Of a DNA stretch of 64,000 nucleotides, positions 1 through 8,039 are shown piece by piece. The notes under the pieces were generated by a model that searched no databases, had not been told where the DNA came from, and saw nothing but the letters and a program-made list of their open reading frames with translations. Source of the stretch: JASGCL01 sp965262775. Lineage in GTDB: Bacteria; Pseudomonadota; Alphaproteobacteria; JASGCL01. Where the stretch lies: NCBI GenBank assembly GCA_965262775.1, contig CBDHFT010000006.1, positions 348,225 through 412,224 of the forward strand, in the 5' to 3' direction. The stretch's first letter is position 1; each line of letters opens with the position of its first letter. Both the position numbers and the translations under genes were made by a program.

Positions 1-516
1 CAGGTTGTGGCTTTGCTGTCGCTTGCTTTGGTGGTGCCCTATCCTTTGATGAAGCGTTTGTTTCCGTTGCCGCAATTGTGGTTGGGCTTTACTTTTAACA
101 TTGGGGTTTTGGTGGCGGGAGTCATAGCCGCCGATGATTATTTTGACATAGGCCTGTGGTGGCTTTATGCCATAGGTATTTTATGGACCATGGCCTACGA
201 CACTATCTATGCTCTGCAAGATAAAGATGATGATGAGCTGTTGGGGTTAAAATCTTCGGCCTTGTTTTTTGGTAAGGAAGTTAAAAAAATAGTCGGTGTG
301 TTTTACCTGTTGATGGCTTTGGCCTTGGTGGGTTTGGTATATTATTTGGACGGCACCAACCCGCTGGTTGGTTATGGTCTTTGCGCGGTGACCATGTTGG
401 TGATGTGGAATAATTATCAAAAAATTAACCCAAAAAAATCCGCTGTTAATTTGCAAGTTTTTCGCCGTCAGTGGATAGTGGGATTCTTAATATTGCTGGT
501 GCTTTATTATGCTTAA
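1..516 (+). CDS. ubiA: 4-hydroxybenzoate polyprenyltransferase, C-terminal part
   Basis: Partial gene: the reading frame is open from base 1 and its start lies before the window. UbiA is an inner-membrane prenyltransferase that joins the polyprenyl tail to 4-hydroxybenzoate in ubiquinone synthesis. The visible 171 codons hold about five hydrophobic segments and the second Asp-rich motif of the family (DTIYALQDKDDD), which binds the Mg-diphosphate of the prenyl donor, followed by the usual LGLKSSAL stretch. The tail YxKINPKKSAVNL..F is also typical. It lies 29 bases before fdhD. ubiE, another ubiquinone gene, follows two genes on, so the local context fits. Identification is firm; only the left end is missing. 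Confidence 0.93.
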   Translation, partial: QVVALLSLALVVPYPLMKRLFPLPQLWLGFTFNIGVLVAGVIAADDYFDIGLWWLYAIGILWTMAYDTIYALQDKDDDELLGLKSSALFFGKEVKKIVGVFYLLMALALVGLVYYLDGTNPLVGYGLCAVTMLVMWNNYQKINPKKSAVNLQVFRRQWIVGFLILLVLYYA

Positions 517-545
517 AAAATGATTGATGATATTGTTTAGCAAGC

Positions 546-1397
546 ATGCCGCGTCAAGAATTTTCTGATAAATTTTACCAAGGGGATTATTGGTTGGCCC
601 CATCCATCGCCCAGCGCGATGATTTAACAACCCCGGTGCAGGTGATGGATGAAAACGGCGGCAAATTAATGCACCCCGCGATTCGCGAAAAACCCCTGAC
701 GATATTTTTAAATAGCCAAGAAATTGTTACCGCCATGACGATAGGCGACCACCCCAATTATTTGGCGATAGGATTCCTGGTTAATCAAAAAATGCTAACC
801 AAGGATGACGAAATAACCAGCGTGGATGTTGACGAGGATTTGGGTGTGGTGGTGGTGCGCACCAAACAGCCCACGCATTTTGAAGTGAAAAGCAAAAAGA
901 AAATAGTAACGTCGGGTTGCGGGCAGGGCACGGTGTTTGGCGATATCATGGATGAGGTTGATAGAAAAAAAATTGATAGCACGACCACCATCACCACCAC
1001 GGCGTTGCAAACCTTGCTCAAGCGTATTTCCCTAACCCCCAGTTTGTATTTGATAGCAGGGGCGATTCATGGCTGTGCCCTTGCCATAGGGGACGAACCA
1101 AAAATATATATCGAAGATGTGGGTCGCCATAATGCGGTTGATAAAATTGCAGGCTACATGTGGCAACATGATATTCCAGGCCATGACAAAATTTTTTATA
1201 CGACAGGGCGTTTGACATCGGAAATGGTTATCAAATGTTTGCTGATGGAAATTCCGATATTGGTATCGCGCAATGGGTTTACATTGTATGGTGCGCAATT
1301 GGCGCAAAAAGCCAACATGACAATGGTGGCGCGTGCGCGCGGCGGGCGATTCATGGTGGTGGCGGGCGGCGAGCGAATATTGTTTGATAAAAAGTAA
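546..1397 (+). CDS. fdhD: Formate dehydrogenase accessory sulfurtransferase FdhD
   Basis: FdhD passes sulfur from IscS to the bis-MGD molybdenum cofactor so that formate dehydrogenase becomes active. The 283-residue length is normal. Family signatures seen are the EKPLTIFLN segment near residue 48, the DVGRHNAVDKIAGY stretch near residue 190, the TGRLTSEMV motif, and the end motif MVARARGGRF. The usual CxxC sulfur-carrier site reads SGCGQGTVFGD here, so only the first cysteine of the pair is kept. No formate dehydrogenase subunit is in the window, but moaA (molybdopterin synthesis) is at 41.8 kb. No strong ribosome site precedes the ATG. A variant loop with one cysteine is also what I would expect in some alphaproteobacterial members, so function is still likely. 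Confidence 0.9.
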   Translation: MPRQEFSDKFYQGDYWLAPSIAQRDDLTTPVQVMDENGGKLMHPAIREKPLTIFLNSQEIVTAMTIGDHPNYLAIGFLVNQKMLTKDDEITSVDVDEDLGVVVVRTKQPTHFEVKSKKKIVTSGCGQGTVFGDIMDEVDRKKIDSTTTITTTALQTLLKRISLTPSLYLIAGAIHGCALAIGDEPKIYIEDVGRHNAVDKIAGYMWQHDIPGHDKIFYTTGRLTSEMVIKCLLMEIPILVSRNGFTLYGAQLAQKANMTMVARARGGRFMVVAGGERILFDKK

Positions 1398-1438
1398 AAA
1401 ATTTGCGATGATGAAAAACAGATTGAGGAGAAATAAAA

Positions 1439-2179
1439 ATGGTTAACGAAGAAGAAAAAGTGGATTTTGGTTTTGAAAAAATTGGGCAGAGCGAGAAAAC
1501 GGGTCGGGTACGTGGTTTGTTTGGCAATGTTGCAAAAAAATACGACTTGATGAATGATGTGATGAGTTTAGGACTTCACCGTTTATGGAAAGAATCATTG
1601 GTATCGCAAATCCCCAAAGAGGGGCATTTGCTTGATGTGGCTGGCGGCACGGGTGATATTGCTATTCGTTATTTAAAACATGGCGGCGAACGGGCCACGG
1701 TGATTGACCTGACCGAGGAAATGGTAAAACGCGGCAGGGAAAATGCCGATAGGCGCGGCCTGATGCGCAATCTTGATTTTATGGTGGGCAATGTTGAAAA
1801 CCTGCCCTTTGCCGATGAAACCTTTGACGTCGTCACCATTTCATTTGGCTTGCGCAATGTTACCAACAAGGAAAAAGCATTAAAAGAAATGCGCCGCGTG
1901 TTGCGCCCTGGCGGAAAATTCCTGTGTTTAGAATTTTCGAAGGTTGTGGTGCCAGGGGTTGACAAGATTTATGAACAATATAACTTTCGTATATTGCCCT
2001 TGCTTGGCAAGTATATTGCAAACAGCGAGTCTTCCTATCGCTACTTAGCGGAAAGCATAAAAATGTTTTATACCCAAGAAGAATTGGCAGAAAAAATGAG
2101 GCTTTGCGGTTTTGAAAAAGTAGGCTATGAAAATTTAACGGGCGGCGTGGTTGCAATTCATCGTGGCTATGCTCTATAA
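1439..2179 (+). CDS. ubiE: Ubiquinone/menaquinone C-methyltransferase UbiE
   Basis: UbiE is a class I SAM-dependent methyltransferase that C-methylates the benzoquinol (or demethylmenaquinol) ring. The start is supported by a good ribosome site (GAGGAG, then AAATAAAA before ATG). The N-terminal family signature VRGLFGNVAKKYDLMND is at residues 24-40, SAM motif I (LDVAGGTGD) at 65-73, and the second signature ISFGLRNVTN lies in the middle. The end GGVVAIHRGYAL is typical. At 246 residues it is full length. It is the third plus-strand gene in a row with ubiA and fdhD, and secB follows after 29 bases, so it may share a transcript with them. Confidence 0.96.
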   Translation: MVNEEEKVDFGFEKIGQSEKTGRVRGLFGNVAKKYDLMNDVMSLGLHRLWKESLVSQIPKEGHLLDVAGGTGDIAIRYLKHGGERATVIDLTEEMVKRGRENADRRGLMRNLDFMVGNVENLPFADETFDVVTISFGLRNVTNKEKALKEMRRVLRPGGKFLCLEFSKVVVPGVDKIYEQYNFRILPLLGKYIANSESSYRYLAESIKMFYTQEELAEKMRLCGFEKVGYENLTGGVVAIHRGYAL

Positions 2180-2208
2180 AAAATAATACATGTAAGGAGA
2201 TAAAAACC

Positions 2209-2754
2209 ATGGCAAAAGATTACACACAATTGATGAATGCACCCTATGCTATTTTAACCCAATTCCAAAAAGATTTTTCTTTTGAGAATCCTGGAATCAT
2301 GAGTTTTTTGGTGGGCGGCGTTAAGGAAGAACCCCAACATAATATGGATTGGACGTTAAGTTTTAACAAATTGCAAGAGAGCGATTACGAAGTGGTGATG
2401 AAAATGACATTAACCGCGCGCGCCAAGGAAGAAACTTTGTATGTTGTGGAAGCCGAATATGGCGCGATTGTTCGCGTTAACCCCAAAAATGAAAACATGA
2501 CCAACCCGATATTATCGGCGGAGGTTCCCTCGCACCTCTACCCATTTGTGCGTGCGATTATTGCCAAGGCGGTTTCTGATGGTGGTTATCCGCCCTTGTT
2601 GTTGCCCGCGATAGATTTCCACGGACATTTTGTGCAAAAAATGCAGGAATTAGAAAAAGAACAGGCAACGGGCGAGCAAGGTAATGCCAAGGCTGGCGAT
2701 GCCAATGATAATAAAAATACGTCCGCCAAGAAAAAAGACAAAAAGTTAAATTAA
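2209..2754 (+). CDS. secB: Protein-export chaperone SecB
   Basis: SecB is a cytoplasmic tetrameric chaperone that keeps preproteins unfolded and hands them to SecA. Recognised from KDFSFENPGIMSFL near the N-terminus, the central EAEYGAIVRV strand, and the conserved helix and loop LYPFVRAIIAKAVSDGGYPPLLLPAIDF (residues about 112-139). The body is normal in size and is followed by a low-complexity tail of about 35 residues rich in Lys, Glu, Asn and Asp that is likely disordered. A strong ribosome site (AAGGAG) stands 8 bases before the ATG. A hairpin terminator follows at 2781. Conservation is moderate but the signature motifs make the call secure. Confidence 0.93.
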   Translation: MAKDYTQLMNAPYAILTQFQKDFSFENPGIMSFLVGGVKEEPQHNMDWTLSFNKLQESDYEVVMKMTLTARAKEETLYVVEAEYGAIVRVNPKNENMTNPILSAEVPSHLYPFVRAIIAKAVSDGGYPPLLLPAIDFHGHFVQKMQELEKEQATGEQGNAKAGDANDNKNTSAKKKDKKLN

Positions 2755-2780
2755 TACTTACATCGACAAGAAAAACGGCG

Positions 2781-2809
2781 GGCAAAAATGATTTTTCTTG
2801 CCATTTTTT
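2781..2809 (+). terminator. Rho-independent terminator after secB
   Basis: GGCAAAAA and TTTTTCTTGCC form a stem with one bulged base around a TGA loop, followed at once by ATTTTTT. It sits 27 bases after the secB stop and before tRNA-Lys, where the ubiA-secB transcript should end. The stem is only moderately GC-rich, so strength is uncertain. Confidence 0.5.
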
Positions 2810-2864
2810 CAAAATAGTTTTAGGGGAATGGGTGTCTCGCTCCATCTTGGAAAAGATTTATCTT

Positions 2865-2939
2865 GTGCGCGTAGCTCAGCGGTAGAGCACCTGACTTTTA
2901 ATCAGGGGGTCGAGGGTTCGAACCCCTCCGCGCATACCA
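2865..2939 (+). tRNA. tRNA-Lys (anticodon UUU)
   Basis: A complete cloverleaf: acceptor GTGCGCG pairs with CGCGCAT (the first pair is G-U), D stem GCTC/GAGC, anticodon stem CCTGA/TCAGG with loop CTTTTAA (anticodon TTT), T arm GAGGG-TTCGAAC-CCCTC. The discriminator base is A and CCA is encoded at 2937-2939. The CCA also starts a short hairpin (CCATAC/GTATGG, 2937-2953) that could mark the end of the transcript. Confidence 0.95.
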
Positions 2940-2997
2940 TACCTTATGTATGGTGATTGGAATATTAACTGCTTTAGCCAAGCAAGTAATATAAAAT

Positions 2998-3648
2998 TTA
3001 GTGATGGATGAGGACAGGCACCAAGGACGAGACCAAGAGAATCGCCATAGCCCAATTAAAATATTTTTGCCGCTGACCATGGCGGAGGAAGCGCGATAGC
3101 GATGCGCCCATCACCACCCATAAACTGCAATGAAGCACGGTAACCAGGGCGTCAATAAAAATAACGAATATCACCACTTGCCAAATATAATGAGGGGGGA
3201 GGTAAGTAGCAAAGAAGCCAATCGCCATCATCACGCCCTTGGGGTTAATGAATTGAAAAGCGGCTGCTTGAAAAAATCGTAATGGGCGCGCCCCCGATTT
3301 GGATGTTTTTATATTTTTCTTGGTTTGTTGGGGTGATGTTTTTTCAAGGTTGGTGGTGGTGGTGGCGATTTTATAGGCCAAATAAAGCAAATAAACTATC
3401 CCCGTATATTTTAAGATGTCATATAACAAAGGATAGGCATCAAATATTTTAAGCAAACCAAATCCTACGCTTAGCAACAAAATGGCAAAACCAAACATGA
3501 TACCCAAGATATGGGGCAGGGTGCGACGAAAGCCAAAATTGGCACCCGACGCCATCAGCATCATGTTGTTGGGGCCAGGCGACAGGGATGACGCCATCAT
3601 ATAAAGAAATAACGACAGCCATGCGCTGTAATCAATGTTCCATAACAT
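2998..3648 (-). CDS. LysE/RhtB-family amino-acid exporter
   Basis: An inner-membrane exporter of the LysE superfamily, whose members pump out amino acids or their derivatives (lysine, homoserine lactone, cysteine, O-acetylserine). The 216-residue length and about six hydrophobic segments fit. The N-terminal signature SLSPGPNNMMLMASGANFGFRRTLPHILGI (residues about 22-51) and the later FQFINPKGVMMAIGFF stretch are those of the RhtB/EamB branch. A hydrophilic Lys/Thr-rich loop of about 25 residues lies after the third helix. The substrate cannot be told from sequence. It is downstream of fabG on the same strand with a 74-base A/T-rich gap, so a separate promoter is possible. Confidence 0.88.
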   Translation of the reverse strand: MLWNIDYSAWLSLFLYMMASSLSPGPNNMMLMASGANFGFRRTLPHILGIMFGFAILLLSVGFGLLKIFDAYPLLYDILKYTGIVYLLYLAYKIATTTTNLEKTSPQQTKKNIKTSKSGARPLRFFQAAAFQFINPKGVMMAIGFFATYLPPHYIWQVVIFVIFIDALVTVLHCSLWVVMGASLSRFLRHGQRQKYFNWAMAILLVSSLVPVLIHH

Positions 3649-3722
3649 GTATGTTGTTTAAGATAATTTGATATGATTGTTCAATAAAAAAAGAACAAAA
3701 AAAAAGAACAAATATCTTGCGC

Positions 3723-4457
3723 TTAATCGCGCATTTCAGACCCGCCATTGATATGCAATGTCGCGCCCGTTACGTAACCTGCTTCGCGGCTGGCTAAAAA
3801 CACCACGCCCGCTGCTACATCGTTGGGTTGGCCAATTTCGCCGCTGGGCACGCGTTCCAACAATTCGGCGCGTTGTTCCTCGGTCAATTTATCGGTCATT
3901 TCGGTTTTGACCAAACCTGGCGCAACGCAATTAACGGTGATGCCGCGCTTACCATATTCTTCGGCTAGGGTGCGGGTTAGGCCCGTCATCGCGGCTTTGG
4001 TGGCAACATAATTGGCTTGCCCCGCATTGCCAGCGTGCCCCACGACCGATGTAATGGAAATAATACGACCAAATTTGCGCTTCATCATCGAACGGATCAA
4101 GCCGCGCATTAAGAAAAATCCCGCGGTTAAGTTAACTTGCAAAACATCGTCCCATTCTTCGTCCTTCATCAACACCGACAGGTTATCACGGTTAAGCCCC
4201 GCGTTGTTGACCAAAATATCGACGCCAATTTTATCGGATTCCTTAATCAATTTTTGCACATCGGCGCGATCTTTTAAATTGGCAACGATGATATGTGATT
4301 TGTTGGGTAATTTTTTTTGTAAGGCTTCTAATTTATCAACCCTTGTTCCGCTTAAAATAACTTCCGCGCCTTGCGTGCTCAATGCCGTGGCGATGGCGGT
4401 GCCGATGGAGCCTGACGCCCCTGTGACCAATGCTTTTAATCCCTTAAGTTCAAACAT
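3723..4457 (-). CDS. fabG: 3-oxoacyl-[acyl-carrier-protein] reductase FabG
   Basis: FabG is an NADPH-dependent short-chain dehydrogenase that reduces 3-oxoacyl-ACP in each round of fatty-acid elongation. The 244-residue protein has the nucleotide-binding motif TGASGSIG (residues 13-20), NNAG at 84-87, and the catalytic triad Ser137, Tyr150, Lys154 in ITSVVGHAGNAGQANYVATK. The end YVTGATLHINGG is standard FabG. The usual third glycine of TGxxxGIG is Ser-Ile-Gly here, a common variant. It follows fabD on the same strand with a 57-base gap. acpP and fabF, the genes that usually come next, are not here; lysE follows instead. Confidence 0.94.
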   Translation of the reverse strand: MFELKGLKALVTGASGSIGTAIATALSTQGAEVILSGTRVDKLEALQKKLPNKSHIIVANLKDRADVQKLIKESDKIGVDILVNNAGLNRDNLSVLMKDEEWDDVLQVNLTAGFFLMRGLIRSMMKRKFGRIISITSVVGHAGNAGQANYVATKAAMTGLTRTLAEEYGKRGITVNCVAPGLVKTEMTDKLTEEQRAELLERVPSGEIGQPNDVAAGVVFLASREAGYVTGATLHINGGSEMRD

Positions 4458-4514
4458 GTTTTTAAATCTTATATTCTTTATTGATAGTTTTTACATCAAA
4501 TTTCTATATGCGCT

Positions 4515-5471
4515 TTATACTGGCTTTTGAAAAAATGCAAGTTGTTCTTTGATGTCGTTGACGTTGCCAATATTGATGGTTTGCGCGGTGGGGGCAATGC
4601 GTTTTACCAAACCGCTCAGCACGCGGCCCGCGCCAACCTCCACAAAATGGGTGAAGCCATCCTGCGCCATGTTAAGAATAGTTTCGCGAAAGCGAACGGC
4701 ACCACAAATTTGCGCCACCAGGTCGGATTTCATTTTTACATTATCGGTTTGCGCCATGGCGGTAACATTGTTGTAAACTGGCAGGCTCGGTTTGGCGAGC
4801 GTAACCTCGGCCAGGGCCTCCTTCATTTTTTCTTCGGCTGGCTTCATCAGTGGCGAATGGAACGGGGCCGATACGGGCAAGGGCACCGCACGTTTCAGTC
4901 CCTGGGCCTTGGCTAATTCGATTGCTTTTTCAACGCCTTCTTTTTTGCCAGAAATAACAACTTGCCCATCGGCATTATCATTGGCGCAGGCAACCACCGC
5001 GCCCTGCGCCACGGCTTCGGCAATAATTTTTTCAACATCTTGCCAATTCATTCCCAACAACGCGGCCATGGCACCAACCCCTGGCGCGACCGCCGATTGC
5101 ATGGCGGCGCCGCGAATTTTTAACAATTTGGCGGTGGTGGCAAGGGGCAGGGAATCCACCGCGGTAAGGGCGGAATATTCGCCAAGGCTGTGGCCCGCCA
5201 CCGCGCTTGCCATGGCGGATATTTTTTTGCCCGTTTCCTGTTCCAACACGCGTAATAATGCGATGGAGGTTACCATCAAGGCTGGTTGGGTAAATTCGGT
5301 CATGGTTAATTTTTCGGCGGGACCATTGAAGATGATGTCGCTCAAACCCATGTTGAGGGCGGAGTCAACCTCCATAAATATATCGCGAGCCAGGGGAAAT
5401 TGGTCATGAAGGTCTTTGCCCATGCCCACGGTTTGCGAGCCCTGCCCAGGAAACAAAAAAGCAATTTTCAT
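4515..5471 (-). CDS. fabD: Malonyl-CoA:ACP transacylase FabD
   Basis: FabD moves the malonyl group from CoA to acyl-carrier protein and so supplies the extender unit for fatty-acid synthesis. The 318-residue protein opens with FLFPGQGSQ (GQGSQ at 9-13), has the nucleophile elbow GHSLGEYSAL with Ser95, and the catalytic His205 in SAPFHSPLM. The C-terminal VEVGAGRVLSGLVKRI stretch is family-typical. Length is normal. First gene of a fabD-fabG pair read on the minus strand; its start is 74 bases from the divergent aldo/keto reductase ATG, so that gap must hold promoters in both directions. Confidence 0.95.
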   Translation of the reverse strand: MKIAFLFPGQGSQTVGMGKDLHDQFPLARDIFMEVDSALNMGLSDIIFNGPAEKLTMTEFTQPALMVTSIALLRVLEQETGKKISAMASAVAGHSLGEYSALTAVDSLPLATTAKLLKIRGAAMQSAVAPGVGAMAALLGMNWQDVEKIIAEAVAQGAVVACANDNADGQVVISGKKEGVEKAIELAKAQGLKRAVPLPVSAPFHSPLMKPAEEKMKEALAEVTLAKPSLPVYNNVTAMAQTDNVKMKSDLVAQICGAVRFRETILNMAQDGFTHFVEVGAGRVLSGLVKRIAPTAQTINIGNVNDIKEQLAFFQKPV

Positions 5472-5545
5472 TATTTTGCTATAGCAATTTGTTGTTTTTT
5501 GGCAAGGGTTATGATAACTATTTTTTCAAAGGGAAAAAAACCAAA

Positions 5546-6619
5546 ATGCACAAAAAAGTAAAATTAGGTCTGTCTGACCTTACGGTATCGCCCATATGTT
5601 TGGGCACCATGGTGTTCGGCGACCAGGTTGATGAACAAACATCCTATAAAATAATGGACCACGCGCTTGAACGCGGCATCGATTTTATGGACACGGCCGA
5701 GGCCTACGCCGTGCCCCTCAATGCAAAAAACTATGGCAAGACCGAAGAAATTATCGGTCGTTATTTTGCCAACAACAAAGATAAAAGAAAAAAATGGATC
5801 GTCGCAACCAAGGTGGTGGGCATGACCAGCGCGCCATGGGTGCGCGGCGGCAAGAATAACACCACGGCGGATGACATTATCACCGCTTGCGATGCCAGCC
5901 TGCGTCGCTTGCAGAGCGATGTTATAGACCTTTATCAACTTCATTGGCCCAACCGCATGGTGCCAGTGTTTGGCACCATGTATTATGACCCCACCAAAGA
6001 ACCGAAGGGTAATGCCACCATCCATGAACAATTGGTGGCGTTGGATAAATTGGTGAAGGCAGGCAAGGTGAGGGCGATAGGTTTGTCGAACGAAAGTTCC
6101 TATGGCGTTTGCGAATTTGTGCGCTTGGCCGAACAACATGGTTTGGCGCGGGTTGCCACGGTGCAGAATCCTTATTGTTTAACCAACCGCAGTTTGGAAA
6201 ACGGGCTGGATGAAACCATGCACCGCCTTAATGTTTCGCTTATCCCTTATTCGCCCTTGGCCTTTGGCGTGTTGAGCGGGAAATATGACGATGTGGGTAT
6301 AGAACCCGTGGCGGGCAAAAATGATAGTTTGGGGCGCATGAGCATGTATTCCGAATTTCGTGTCATGCGTTATGCCCGCGCCGAATCCTTGCGGGTTGCC
6401 AAAATATACAGCCAGTTGGCGCGCGACAATGGTTTAACCCCGACGCAAATGGCCTTGTCCTTTTGTTATCACAAATGGCAAGTGGCTTCGACCATTATTG
6501 GCGTTAGCAGCGTGCCACAACTTGATGAATGCGTTGATGCTTATAAAACAATATTGGACGATAAAATATTGAAAGCAATTGACGAGGTTCGCTTGCAATA
6601 TCGCGACCCCGCGGCGTAA
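5546..6619 (+). CDS. NADP-dependent aldo/keto reductase, Tas-like
   Basis: A TIM-barrel oxidoreductase of the aldo/keto reductase superfamily, closest to Tas. I place the start at ATG 5546 (MHKKVKLGLSDLTVSPICLGTM) because an AAAGGGA site lies just before it and the upstream in-frame residues are not family-like. The catalytic tetrad is visible: Asp in IDFMDTAEAY, Tyr in the same motif, Lys in WIVATKVVG, His in DLYQLHWPNR. The later IGLSNESSYGVCEFVRLAEQHGL and ATVQNPYCLTNRSLENGL blocks match Tas closely. Length of 357 residues is normal. The physiological substrate is unknown. It reads away from fabD and is followed by an unrelated membrane protein. Confidence 0.88.
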   Translation: MHKKVKLGLSDLTVSPICLGTMVFGDQVDEQTSYKIMDHALERGIDFMDTAEAYAVPLNAKNYGKTEEIIGRYFANNKDKRKKWIVATKVVGMTSAPWVRGGKNNTTADDIITACDASLRRLQSDVIDLYQLHWPNRMVPVFGTMYYDPTKEPKGNATIHEQLVALDKLVKAGKVRAIGLSNESSYGVCEFVRLAEQHGLARVATVQNPYCLTNRSLENGLDETMHRLNVSLIPYSPLAFGVLSGKYDDVGIEPVAGKNDSLGRMSMYSEFRVMRYARAESLRVAKIYSQLARDNGLTPTQMALSFCYHKWQVASTIIGVSSVPQLDECVDAYKTILDDKILKAIDEVRLQYRDPAA

Positions 6620-6718
6620 TATATTTGCCAATTTATTTACGGGTAAAAAAGTTTTACTTTTGTTCTTTTTTGTGTTAGGGTTCTATTACACCGAACAACA
6701 ACATACGAAAGGAAACGA

Positions 6719-7132
6719 ATGGTAAAAACAAATGAAACGCCACAACATGGCGTGATAGCAATATCATCAATAATTTATGCAACTTTAAAAACAATAACTT
6801 ATGGTATCGGCCGCGGTAGTAAGTTTATTTACAAATTTTGCGCTAAGATTATTCATAACAAATACCTTGCCAATATCATTTATCACCTGTGGCTGGGTTT
6901 AGAAAATATATTATTCAAACCGCTGGAAAAAATATTGGGGCTTGCATTGCACGCCCTGTTAAAGCAAATCATTGCTTATGGACTTTTATTTTTTGTCCTT
7001 TGGCTGTTGCTTCATAACACTTGGCCATTTACCTGGTTATTTGCATGGTTGTTAAATGCTGGGTGGCATGGCATCATTGCGGTGATTGGTCATGGGGCTA
7101 CCGCCCTATGGTCATTGTTGTGGCCATATTAA
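6719..7132 (+). CDS. Hypothetical membrane protein, 137 aa
   Basis: I do not recognise this protein. It starts at an ATG preceded by GAAAGGAAACGA, a usable ribosome site. The N-terminal 80 residues are mixed basic and hydrophobic with short amphipathic helices; residues about 85-137 hold two strongly hydrophobic segments rich in Trp, Leu and Phe (FFVLWLLLHNTWPFTWLFAW and a second before the end WSLLWPY). No Cys or clear catalytic motif. It lies 68 bases before yidD on the same strand and might share its transcript, which would put it among membrane-insertion genes, but that is only inference from position. Base composition is like its neighbours. Confidence 0.6.
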   Translation: MVKTNETPQHGVIAISSIIYATLKTITYGIGRGSKFIYKFCAKIIHNKYLANIIYHLWLGLENILFKPLEKILGLALHALLKQIIAYGLLFFVLWLLLHNTWPFTWLFAWLLNAGWHGIIAVIGHGATALWSLLWPY

Positions 7133-7200
7133 AGAACTTTATAGGAAGCAATAAATAAGATAATGTTTGTTCCAAGCTGGCAAAACAAAATAATAAAATA

Positions 7201-7446
7201 ATGAAAATTTTTTTTACAAAACTTCTGACAGGATTTTTGTTGCTATTGATAAGCATGTATCGCTACGGCCTTGCCTATTTCTTGGGTGGGCATTGCCGCT
7301 TCACCCCCAGCTGCTCGCTCTATGCTCAGATGGCTATTAAAAAACATGGCCCATGGCGCGGCGGCTGGCTAAGTATAAAAAGATTAAGTCATTGCCACCC
7401 GATAAAAATATTGGGCAGTCGGTCGGGTTATGACCCCGTGCCATAA
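7201..7446 (+). CDS. yidD: Membrane protein insertion efficiency factor YidD
   Basis: YidD is a small inner-membrane-associated protein thought to help YidC insert membrane proteins. At 81 residues it has the whole family signature: the amphipathic start, YRYGLAYFLGGHCRFTPSCSLYAQMAIKKHG with its two conserved cysteines, the GGWLSIKRLSHCHP block with the third, and the end GYDPVP. Start at the first ATG; no strong ribosome site. yidD usually sits with rpmH-rnpA-yidC, but none of those are here, so it is detached from the usual cluster. The YdeI-like gene begins 22 bases after it. Confidence 0.93.
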   Translation: MKIFFTKLLTGFLLLLISMYRYGLAYFLGGHCRFTPSCSLYAQMAIKKHGPWRGGWLSIKRLSHCHPIKILGSRSGYDPVP

Positions 7447-7468
7447 ATGATGAAGGGGGACAAAAGGG

Positions 7469-8014
7469 ATGCAAGAAGTTTTTGTTAAAAACAAAGATGA
7501 AATGTGGCAATGGTTGTTGAACAACCATCAGCAACGCGAATCGATATGGTTGGTTTATTATAAATTAACATCGGGCAAAACCGATATGTCCTATTCTGAC
7601 ATTGTGGATTATTGTTTATGCTTTGGTTGGATTGATTCGACGAAGGGCACGGTGGACCAGGAGCGCACCAAAATGCGCCTTTCGCCGCGCAACCCAAAAA
7701 GCGCGTGGAGCAAAATCAACAAAGAAAAAATTGCTCATCTGACCAAGGCGGGGTTGATGCAACCCGCGGGAATCGCGATGGTGGAGCAGGCTAAAAAAAA
7801 TGGCGCATGGACAAAACTCGACAGCGTTTTTCGTGGCGAGTTGCCCGATGATTTGAAAAAAGCAATCCACGATAACAAATTATTGGCATCATGGGAAAAA
7901 TTATCGGCCACCAACCGCCGCATGGCTTTGGAACGCCTTATCAATATGAGGGGCGAAGAAACGCGCAACAAGGCAATAAAAAAAATTATCGATGATATGA
8001 CGAAGCCATCATGA
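7469..8014 (+). CDS. YdeI/OmpD-associated family protein
   Basis: A full-length (181 aa) member of the YdeI/OmdA family, which in enterobacteria has been linked to resistance to antimicrobial peptides; the molecular role is not settled. Features that identify it are ESIWLVYYKLTSGKTDMSYSDIVD, the CFGWIDS motif, the basic RLSPRNPKSAWSKINKEKI block, and the C-terminal Omd-like helix region SWEKLSATNRRMALERLINMRGEETRNKAIKKII. GGGGGA precedes the ATG as a ribosome site. A second, short relative with only the C-terminal domain is at 40175. It converges with yejE, with 25 bases between the two stops. Confidence 0.85.
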   Translation: MQEVFVKNKDEMWQWLLNNHQQRESIWLVYYKLTSGKTDMSYSDIVDYCLCFGWIDSTKGTVDQERTKMRLSPRNPKSAWSKINKEKIAHLTKAGLMQPAGIAMVEQAKKNGAWTKLDSVFRGELPDDLKKAIHDNKLLASWEKLSATNRRMALERLINMRGEETRNKAIKKIIDDMTKPS

Positions 8015-8039
8015 CGGCTATTTATTTTCAGGGTATTAT

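Noticed and set aside
4012..4530. 172-codon open frame on the plus strand
   Set aside because: Antisense to fabG with no family likeness; no ribosome site.
4792..5409. 205-codon open frame on the plus strand
   Set aside because: It is antisense to fabD, which has every family motif. The frame is a by-product of fabD codon usage.
5564..6139. 191-codon open frame on the minus strand
   Set aside because: Lies inside the aldo/keto reductase gene and has an odd His-rich make-up typical of shadow frames.
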